From Ascoidea rubescens DSM 1968 (lineage: Eukaryota > Ascomycota > Saccharomycetes > Ascoideales > Ascoideaceae), in assembly GCF_001661345.1 (NCBI RefSeq), contig NW_017962913.1, forward strand, positions 811,428 through 875,427: a stretch of 64,000 nucleotides of DNA. The letters run 5' to 3'. Positions 56,676 to 64,000 of this stretch are shown here, in pieces. How positions within the stretch are numbered: position 1 is the stretch's first letter; the number at the start of each line of letters is the position of its first letter. Below the pieces are notes generated by a model, which had not been told where the DNA came from, searched no databases, and worked only from the letters and a program-made list of their open reading frames with translations. Made by a program: the position numbers and the translations under genes.

Positions 56676-57584
56676 ATAAGGTTCATTTAATATTATTTTC
56701 TCAATCCTAATTATAAAGAAATAAAAGATTTTTGTAATAAATAAATGTCTATAAATATAAGAAAAAAACTATAAAATTAATTTAACATTATCATTTAATT
56801 TGTAATGGTTGCCTCCAAACTTTTGCTGTTTTTGATTATATATATTATAATATAATATAATTACCAATGTTCTTTTTTCTTCAGGCTTCTTGTTTAGTTT
56901 TATATTTATGATCTTTTTTTTTTTTTACAATTATCTTTTCTACTCTTTATACCACTGATTGTTTAAATAGTTTTTGTGAAATGAATCTATTTGGTAATAT
57001 TAAGTAACCTTGACTGTCTTTCAAAAAAAGACTGTCTTGTGTATTATATTTCTAAACTTCATTTTCATTTTCAAATTGTAGTTTATAAACTCTCTTTATT
57101 TCTTCTTAAGTAATGCAATATTCTATGCGCATCTCTCTTCTTTTTAAATTTAAACTTTTTTTTTTGGAAATATATGAGCATACATAATCTCTTATCAAGT
57201 GTAAATAAAGTATTTATCAAAACTATGTGTTATGTGAAAAAATTTTTAGATAAAACAATTTTCAATCTTAATTATCAGCTTTAATAAAAAAAAGCCTTTT
57301 CAAAGTCGTATCTCTCTGATCTATGAAACAAAATCAATTATAAAAACAATGCAGACGTGTATAATCATTATTTGTGGTTTTTAGTTTATATTTGACATAT
57401 AAACAATATTATACTGATAACCCCTCTATCTCCAAAATTAATAAAAAATAGCCACCAAACAAAAATAAACAAGCAAAAAACAAGAAAACAAACAAAAACA
57501 AAAAAAAAAAAAAAAAACTGAAATTCACAGACAGACACAAAAAAATTGAGATATGATCAACTGATTTTGCAAATAAAATAAGCA
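56676..57584. other. Convergent RPL6/Vps70-like 3' region, no gene seen
   Basis: 909 bases, very AT-rich. A long A tract (about 57490-57517) precedes the end of the minus-strand gene. No tRNA, snoRNA or snRNA signature recognised. Confidence 0.45.
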
Positions 57585-60140
57585 CTAACCTAAATTTTCA
57601 ATTAATTGATGAATTCTTGATAAGACCAAAAGAATCCAAATACAAGATTTTTCAAAATTATTATCTTTAATCGATTCATCAAGCCCTGGTAAAATACCTC
57701 CAATCAAACCTGTTTCTCTATCTGGAGCAAAAATTAAATGCCTTAACCATTTTCTATCATTTATTCCCTTTTCGTAATAGAATTTTCTATCCAAATGAAC
57801 TAGTTTAAAATTCGCTACTTTTATTTGAATAGCCAATTTGATTTTTTTATATGCTTTAAACCAGGGATAATCATTAGTGACTTGATCCTGAATTGAAGTT
57901 GTATATTCATCGAATATTTGACTTTGATCAACAAAATTACTTAAAACTTGAAACATAAATTTAGTCAAATCCTTAAATCGGATGGTATTTAGATCATGAT
58001 CATCATTGTTTCTATTTTTTTGATCGATTATTTTATTTTCTTTATAATATCTCAGAAAATGGTAAATTATAACCTTCAACTCTGGCTCATCTTTAATTGT
58101 TTTTTTTAAAAATTGAACTGATAAAATTTTACTATACCAGTCATTGTTTATTGATTTTTCTATTTTTTTAAAACTTTCGAAAACGTGAAGAGAATAATCA
58201 TTTGTTTTAAAAGGAATTAACTCATTTTCGTCAATGGTTAATATGAGTAGACCAATAAATTTGCATAAAGTTTGGTGGTAATTAAACTCGTTATCGGTAA
58301 GATTTTGTAACCAATTTACTGAGTTATAAATTGAATTTTTATGAAAAACAGGATCTTTATCTTTATTTGAGGTAAATTTTATATCAATTGTTGGAATGGT
58401 TAAGTGATTTTGAAAAACTGAGTAATCACTATCAGATGCAGAAATTCCAAAGGAGTTATTATCTTGACTTTTCCAATATTGAAATAAAGAGATATCACTA
58501 TCATCGTCAGTATTAAAAGGAATCAATTTAGATACCTTTTTAATCAAGTTATAATACAAGGGATTTGAGTTGACATTGAAGTTTGTACCATAAACGATAT
58601 TATTATCAATATTAATGTAACCCAAAGAGTTTTTCATTAAGGAAGAACTATGAATTTCGCCGAATTTATTTGAGCCTAACATACCATATTCTTTTGCATC
58701 CCAAGAAATTAAGGTGATTGTTCTCAAGGGTTTCCAGCCTAGTTTGACCAAATTTCCCAAACCTCTTGATATTTCTAGTAGAACAGCAGAACCACCAAGA
58801 TTACCATTTGTGGTTAAAGAGTCTCTATGGTTGCCGATAATAAGGTCTTCACCAGGCAAGATTCCGGGGATTTTAGCTATAATGTTTTTAATTGTTTTAG
58901 ACTGGTCACTTTGTAGGTTGATTAAATTCAATAAATGATTTGAATCGCTTGGACCAACAGAGTAATCGAAATCTTCGATTAAATCACCAGACCAATTGTT
59001 AAAGTTTGGGTTTTTGCCATTTATTTTTGCCAAAACAGGTAGGATTTCTTTATAGCTTATTGGGATTGAAGGAATAGTTGGGTAAAAGTGTTTTCTGAGT
59101 TTTTGATTTTCATTTTCATTTTGGTATTGATTTTGACTAAACAATTCAATAGAATTTAGGGTATTTCTTTCGATTGAATTTGGATTTCTAGAAAAGCCAT
59201 TAGGATATGTATTATAGCCATTTTTAATTGTAAAGAGTCCATCATCAGAAGGGTCGTTAAAGAAGATTGCCCCAATACAGCCATTTTTTTCGGAATTTTT
59301 AATTTTCAAATAAGAAGATAGTTTTCCGTTTCTTATGATACAAATTGTATTATTAATATTGATATTTGAATGAGAGATTGATTTAAAGTCGTCGATTGAG
59401 GCATAATTAACAAATGAAAAAGTGGAGGTGATATTAGCAGATTTTGAAAAAGGGTTGAAAGACTTTGAGAAAATGGAAGCATTTTTGGTTAGAGGGTCTT
59501 CAGATATCGAAGGTTCAACTAAACTTGGATGATATAAAGTATTTAAATTTGCATCTTTTAATAGCAAATCTGTTTTAATTGGGATATTTAAATTGATATC
59601 GTAGGATTCGATATAGGATTGTTTCAAACCAGATTTTTTAAAGGAGTTCAAAGTATAGTCAACTATAGGCTCTGAGCTTGAGTTTAGATAGTTGTGGATG
59701 TGGTCTGGATTGCGAAATTTACTGTCGATGTTATTCAAATTATAGTTGTGGATGTAATCCAAAAATTTTTGTGCAATGGTATTCTGACTGTCGCCATCAT
59801 TGTCGTGGTTATTGTGGTCGCTGTTGGTGGATGAGATGGTGTTGAGGTATATTCTCTTCAAGTCTGACTTGGTCAATGGGTCAAAATGTAGCCTTTTCAA
59901 GTCTCTCCCTAGCGAGGTTCTGGGTAAGAAGACCAAGTTGAAACAAAAGGTGAAGAACGAGCCCCAGAGGCAAAAGAGAAAGAATCGCTTGTACACCCTT
60001 TTCTTCTGTTCTGTTCCAGTGAGCTTGACTAGATTGACTGAAGAGCTCTTCGTGTTGGGTGCTGAGGTAGGTAGCAAGGGAGTGGAGTCGTTGGGAAACG
60101 AGGCAGCAAGACTGTGGGAGGAGGTGGAATTAGAGCTCAT
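57585..60140 (-). CDS. VPS70: Vps70-like type II membrane protein of the M28/transferrin-receptor family, active site altered
   Basis: The start is set at 60140 (MSSNSTSSHSLAAS); the frame extends 50 codons but only to a GTG. One signal-anchor lies at about 52-72 (FFLFCLWGSFFTFCFNLVF), followed by LPRTSLGRDLKRLHFDPLTKSD. A protease-associated domain is about 255-400 (ICIIRNGKLSSYLKI, GCIGAIFFNDPSDDG). The M28 domain has LIIGNHRDSLTTNGNLGGSAVLLEISRGL at about 432-460, WKPLRTITLISWDAKEYGMLGS near 470 and LGYINIDNN. A transferrin-receptor-like dimerisation domain ends the protein (851 residues). Relative to glutamate carboxypeptidase II, the zinc-bridging Asp after HRDS is missing and the catalytic Glu of WDAEE is Lys, so peptidase activity is unlikely. 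Vps70 acts in vacuolar sorting; Tre1/Tre2 are the alternative assignment. Confidence 0.8.
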   Translation of the reverse strand: MSSNSTSSHSLAASFPNDSTPLLPTSAPNTKSSSVNLVKLTGTEQKKRVYKRFFLFCLWGSFFTFCFNLVFLPRTSLGRDLKRLHFDPLTKSDLKRIYLNTISSTNSDHNNHDNDGDSQNTIAQKFLDYIHNYNLNNIDSKFRNPDHIHNYLNSSSEPIVDYTLNSFKKSGLKQSYIESYDINLNIPIKTDLLLKDANLNTLYHPSLVEPSISEDPLTKNASIFSKSFNPFSKSANITSTFSFVNYASIDDFKSISHSNININNTICIIRNGKLSSYLKIKNSEKNGCIGAIFFNDPSDDGLFTIKNGYNTYPNGFSRNPNSIERNTLNSIELFSQNQYQNENENQKLRKHFYPTIPSIPISYKEILPVLAKINGKNPNFNNWSGDLIEDFDYSVGPSDSNHLLNLINLQSDQSKTIKNIIAKIPGILPGEDLIIGNHRDSLTTNGNLGGSAVLLEISRGLGNLVKLGWKPLRTITLISWDAKEYGMLGSNKFGEIHSSSLMKNSLGYINIDNNIVYGTNFNVNSNPLYYNLIKKVSKLIPFNTDDDSDISLFQYWKSQDNNSFGISASDSDYSVFQNHLTIPTIDIKFTSNKDKDPVFHKNSIYNSVNWLQNLTDNEFNYHQTLCKFIGLLILTIDENELIPFKTNDYSLHVFESFKKIEKSINNDWYSKILSVQFLKKTIKDEPELKVIIYHFLRYYKENKIIDQKNRNNDDHDLNTIRFKDLTKFMFQVLSNFVDQSQIFDEYTTSIQDQVTNDYPWFKAYKKIKLAIQIKVANFKLVHLDRKFYYEKGINDRKWLRHLIFAPDRETGLIGGILPGLDESIKDNNFEKSCIWILLVLSRIHQLIENLG

Positions 60141-60768
60141 GATGAAGAAATGCTTTCGGGTGGCAGAACCATAAATACACCAGCTGCAATAGTTTTTATT
60201 CTGCTGCTTCTGCTGCTTCTGCTGCTTCTCTCCCTCGTTTCTCCCCAACAAAACGACAATGAGTGCCGGCCGGTCCGGAGTCGAGGGCACGAGTCACCGG
60301 GGGCTTTTCTGCTGCCTCTGCTGCCTCTACCCCTGTTGCCTCTGCTGCTCGTGGGTAAAGGCAGTGGAACATTACATGGTGTTGTTCTGGCGTTGCATCA
60401 GCCTGTCTGGCCATTACGAGCAGTGCGTCGAGCTCTGACTTGTTGGAAGCTGTTTGTTGGAGCTGTTTACTTGTTTCCTAATTAGGAAATGCTGGATGAA
60501 TATATTCGATTTACAGTTTTTGGTGTTCTCATGAAAATAAGCAATGGTATAAATAAACATGAGTAAACATGCTTTGGTATAAATGTTTCTTCTTTTCTTT
60601 GGACTCCATTTTGTTTCTTTCTCAACCTTTCTCTTCCACTTTTCTTTGCTACCTTCGTTTCTCTGCCCTCACTTTCTTGTCGCTCTTTAAATCACTCGCT
60701 ATCAATCACCCACTAGACTGCATCTCTGGATCATACTCACTTTGAACCACGATTTTCTCTAGATCACT
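60141..60768. promoter_or_regulatory. Divergent promoter between the Vps70-like gene and the Asn-rich orphan
   Basis: GC-rich core at about 60170-60480 with GCTGCTTCT and CTGCCTCTG repeats, then a pyrimidine-rich leader from about 60590. No CACGTG seen. Open frames on both strands of the core are repeat-driven. Confidence 0.45.
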
Positions 60769-61047
60769 ATGAGTAAAGCTGTTTATAACACCAACACCAA
60801 CACCAACAATCTCAACAGAAGAACTTACAATTTTGGTAATTTTTCCTTTAAGAAAAAAGAATCCACCTCAATTAATTCAAGTCCTAAAAACCACTCAAAA
60901 TACTCTTCATTTCACTCGCATTCAAAGTCTTTAAACCAATTCAATGCTGTGAAATTAGACAAGTTGTTGATACCACTTCCCAGTTTGAATAGTGGTATTA
61001 AAGAGGTTAAACAAAAGGACACTAAAGAACTGAAAGAATCCAAAGAA

Positions 61048-61082
<35 letters not shown>

Positions 61083-62265
61083 TAAAAATAAAAATAAACA
61101 GGTTAAGGAAATTAAAACTGTTGGCTCGATTCACGAAATTCCCTTACCAAAGGGTCCCAAAAATGTCAATTTAGACTACACTCAACCCAGCGATCCAATA
61201 TCTGTGAATTTAATTAATATCAATAATCAAAATATCAAAAACCAAGTTTTAAACGATAACAATAACTTGCAAATAATCGAAAAAAGAGCTGGGTATAAAT
61301 TGACAAGTCCATTAAAAGATACCTATAATTTAACCCAATTATCCAGGTTTAGTGATGATAATGATGACGATGATAATAATCATGATGATGCCGATGATCC
61401 TGCTATTAGACTAATTAATAAACATAAACAATATCCCAAACACTATCAAATTGGATCAAATACTTTATCAATCAATGTTCTAACTTTTAATACCCCAATT
61501 ATTAATAACAATGAGCTTAATTTTAAAAAACAAACATTAGCTCCTTTAATGACTCCTTTGATTTCTTCGCCTTCGTCGAATAATTCATCTGTGGATGAAA
61601 ACGATGATACACCAAATACCCTGATCATTTCAACTTCATCAATATCTTCGTTTTCTACTACACATACTACTAATATTACCAATCCCGTCGATACTATTAA
61701 CGAACCAATGAAGTTCAAGAAAAATGAATTTAATTCTAATGATAGTCAATTACTTAATAAAGTCAGCACTACTATGAAAAAGAATAAGGATAAGAATGAG
61801 AATGAGAATGAGAATGAAAATGAAAATAAGAATGAGAATGAGAATGAGAATAATAATAAAAATAAAAATAAAAATAAAAATAAAAATAAAATAACAACTA
61901 GATCAATTTTAAGAATGGTTGATACCTCAATGATTTCTATTTCAAGTGATTATGATGATTCATCGATTTTAAGTTTGAATAATACTACGTGTTTATCGGA
62001 TAAATCCAATTCATTTTCATCAAGTCCTAATAAACCAGTTATTAACAAGAAGAATATATTAGGTGATTTAAGTTCAGATAATAAGATGAATATTATAAAT
62101 AATTTATCTGGTAATTATAGTAATAGCAAGGTTAATAATGTTGATATTAATACCCAATTTTTTCAAACAAAGTCATGTCAATTTACCAATAATCATAATT
62201 CTAAGTCGTATCTTTTTAATCTTTGGAAAAACGATATAAATTCGAATGAAAACATTAATTGGTAA
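60769..62265 (+). CDS. Asn/Lys/Ser-rich protein of unknown function
   Basis: A 498-codon frame beginning MSKAVYNTNTNTNN; I do not recognise the family. Low-complexity tracts include about ten Asn near residue 95, KNKNKNK, NENENENE and another KNKN run at about 365. Between them are more varied parts: LNQFNAVKLDKLLIPLPSLNSG, IHEIPLPKGPKNVNLDYTQPSDP, YKLTSPLKDTYNLTQLSRFSDD, TTRSILRMVDTSMISISSD and the C-terminal KSYLFNLWKNDIN. There are no membrane spans or cysteine motifs. SP and TP sites are numerous, suggesting a phosphorylated, disordered regulator. The varied blocks and a normal leader argue that it is a real gene. Confidence 0.62.
61058..61096 (+). repeat. AAT/AAA trinucleotide run
   Basis: AAT repeats grading into AATAAA hexamers in the Asn-rich gene. 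A second set (GAGAAT, then AATAAA) lies at about 61796-61890. Confidence 0.85.
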
Positions 62266-62644
62266 TGTTTTCAAGTAAATTTCATACAAACTTTTTTTTT
62301 CTCTTCTCTTCTCTTCTCTTCTCTTCTCTTCTCTTTTTTTTCTCTTTTCTTTTTTTTCTTATGATAGCGTTTTTATGTTGAATTATCTAGGTTTTTATTT
62401 CTTTTTCACTATAAAATCTTAAATATTCTTTTCAAATTTTCAAATACTTTGATTATTTTGTGTTTTGTGTTTTGTCTTTCACATTTTTAACTCGTTATAA
62501 TAAAAGAAAGTATGTTGCTATATAAATCTAATAATAGTAGACTATAAGTAGACTCAGCATGTTAATGTAAATATCAGCAGCTATCACGGCATTATGCATA
62601 TTGTGATTTGTGGAGGGGAGATGAATTTATTGTTTATTCTTTTT
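62266..62644. other. Convergent 3' region of the Asn-rich and CCCH genes
   Basis: A TTCTC pentamer run of about seven copies (62302-62336) between T tracts; otherwise AT-rich. No gene seen. Confidence 0.55.
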
Positions 62645-63307
62645 TTATCGATTGAAAATAAAATGACAAACAGGATGGTCGCAATTTGAGTCAAATTTAC
62701 AGAAAAGTAATTTGAAATTAATGGGATAGTTTTGATCTTGAATTTCTTTACCATTATGAGCGTAGATACAATTTGGATAATGTCTACAAACTTCGCTATT
62801 TAGAAACTTTGAGCACAAGAGTGATTTAAAAAAAGGATATCGGCTCACGTTTTTAGGTCTATCATCAAGTTTTTGAAGCTCATAGATAAGAGAATGAACT
62901 TTGTGTAATTTATTTTGAATGGAATCAGCTAAAATTAGAGGTAGTTTAAGAGACGAAAATAGGTCGGTATAATGCTTACGAGGATGGTCATGATTTTGTA
63001 GACCGAAATTCAATATCTTTATTTGGAGCTTAATTAGGTTGATGGTGTTGTCAAGAATTGAATGATTAAATGCAAAGTCTGCATCGGTAAGAAGATAATC
63101 AAGATGGATTTCATCGCAATTTGAAATATGGTTTATCTGCAAGGTTTCGTGTGAATCAGTTTCAGATAGAGGATGAGAATCTTTGGACATATTCAAAGAA
63201 GGAAATGTAAGTGAATGATAATGCCTTAACAGAGACAGCAATGGAAAAGCACAAAGTAAAGAATTGGCAGCAAATTTAAGTGAAATTACCATGGCCTGGA
63301 ATGGCAT
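62645..63307 (-). CDS. CCCH zinc-finger protein of unknown function
   Basis: A 220-codon frame from ATG at 63307. An alternative start at 63190 (MSKDSHPLSETDSHETL) has the better yeast context and would drop a 39-residue hydrophobic lead; I cannot decide. The middle is helical (NTINLIKLQIKILNFGLQN, LADSIQNKLHKVHSLIYELQ). The C-terminus has a C-x8-C-x5-C-x3-H finger (CSKFLNSEVCRHYPNCIYAH) and a second C-x5-C-x4-C cluster (CKFDSNCDHPVCHFIF). In the second, the expected final His position is Phe, although a His directly follows the last Cys. CCCH fingers usually bind RNA. The spacing of the second cluster recalls the Nab2/ZC3H14 type, but the protein is far too short for Nab2. Confidence 0.58.
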   Translation of the reverse strand: MPFQAMVISLKFAANSLLCAFPLLSLLRHYHSLTFPSLNMSKDSHPLSETDSHETLQINHISNCDEIHLDYLLTDADFAFNHSILDNTINLIKLQIKILNFGLQNHDHPRKHYTDLFSSLKLPLILADSIQNKLHKVHSLIYELQKLDDRPKNVSRYPFFKSLLCSKFLNSEVCRHYPNCIYAHNGKEIQDQNYPINFKLLFCKFDSNCDHPVCHFIFNR

Positions 63308-64000
63308 ACCTGAAGATAAAAGTCAAAGTGCAATGCTGGTGCAATACTGGTGCAAAACACGACGATTCAGCACTCAAACAAAAGTAGATACAGATCTTCT
63401 CTCTGAGAAGTGAGTGTATAATCAGTGTTTGATGGCAGTGGTATCAAAGAAAAGAAAGCACAGATCCCAAAAGCATCAAAAGATGTTTTTTGTGGCAGAA
63501 TTGGGATATATATCCGGATAGCACAGAGGAGAATACGGCGGTATGCGGCTGCGGGTATCAGAAGGTATGTGTGGAACATGCATGCGGTAGGGCTTTAGTT
63601 TCCTGTGTGTTTTGCAGGTCCGATGGTGGCCACTGGGCTGGATCCCGCCAGCCCACACAAACACGAGCACAAACATAAGCACAAACACGAGCTGTGTTTT
63701 GCTGCCACAGCTTGATCACAGAAAAATCCCAGAACAACCGCAGAACAACCGCACCAAGTTTGCACGCAACACAGAAAACAACAAAACAAGAAACAAATCT
63801 CCAGCAAACACGCCCCTAGGGTGGCTGCTGCTGCTGAACGCACTGCAGCGCACACCATCGGTACCACAGCGCCGAACCTCCTGCTGACTCGCGCTGCGCC
63901 GCTCTTCCGCGGCATCCACGTGTGGGCGTTCCAGCGAACAAGGCCCGCTACACACGCCTGCTGCAGGCGCGGGTGCAAAGGGGCCTGTTCGGGACGGTGT
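63308..64000. promoter_or_regulatory. CCCH gene upstream region and GC-rich island at window end
   Basis: A direct repeat of GGTGCAATACTGGTGCAA type sits at 63337-63355. From about 63540 the DNA becomes GC-rich, with CACGTG at 63917-63922. The overlapping open frames (up to 127 codons on the minus strand) have the same character as the other promoter islands in this window. Probably the shared promoter with a gene beyond the right edge. Confidence 0.4.

Noticed and set aside
63595-63978. 127-codon minus-strand frame near the right edge
   Set aside because: GC-rich promoter-like DNA with Cys/Leu-rich translation (LCLCLCSCLC) from repeated CACAAACACGAGCA-type words.

Overview
This is a window of AT-rich nuclear DNA from a budding yeast (Saccharomycotina). 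The evidence is the gene content: allantoicase, Mns1, Egd2, Ctf8, Lnp1, Ilv5, Rpp0, Pob3, Dss1, Esf2, Efm3, a Dnf flippase, Bfr2, Cog8, TBP, a tricalbin and Rpl6. Introns are sparse and short-exon, with a perfect TACTAAC branch point in RPL6 and SPT15. Asn/Ser runs are abundant in regulatory and orphan proteins. In-frame CTG codons are strikingly rare next to CTA, CTC and CTT. That fits a lineage where CUG is reassigned or avoided (for example the Ascoidea/Saccharomycopsis or Candida groups), but I cannot prove the code from this window. I saw no tRNA, rRNA, transposon, LTR or CRISPR array.

Layout. 0-10 kb: 3' end of DAL2, then MNS1, EGD2, CTF8(-), LNP1, ILV5 and RPP0(-). 10-23.5 kb: a 1244-residue Asn/Ser-rich orphan (-), POB3, DSS1(-), ESF2(-) and EFM3. 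23.9-33 kb: a Dnf1/2-type P4-ATPase (-), BFR2 and COG8(-), the last two converging on an octamer satellite that holds an assembly gap. 33.7-42 kb: a small Lys-rich orphan and a 2097-residue C2H2 transcription factor with long Asn runs. 42.1-46.1 kb: a 4-kb stretch without a convincing gene between two convergent genes. 46.1-64 kb: SPT15 (one intron, -), a tricalbin, a secreted subtilase (one intron, -), RPL6 (811-nt intron), a Vps70-like M28/transferrin-receptor-family protein (-), an Asn-rich orphan and a CCCH protein (-).

The genes are mostly unrelated housekeeping loci. Themes are translation and ribosome assembly (EGD2, RPP0, RPL6, ESF2, BFR2, probably EFM3), secretory-pathway and membrane organisation (MNS1, LNP1, DNF, COG8, tricalbin, Vps70-like), and chromosome or transcription machinery (CTF8, POB3, SPT15, the C2H2 factor). 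Many divergent promoters are GC-rich islands in otherwise AT-rich DNA and carry CACGTG. The two ribosomal-protein promoters share CACGTG with TAGGGCT and ACCCTATC elements, which resembles Cbf1/Tbf1-type control. The least explained piece of DNA is the 42.1-46.1 kb interval.
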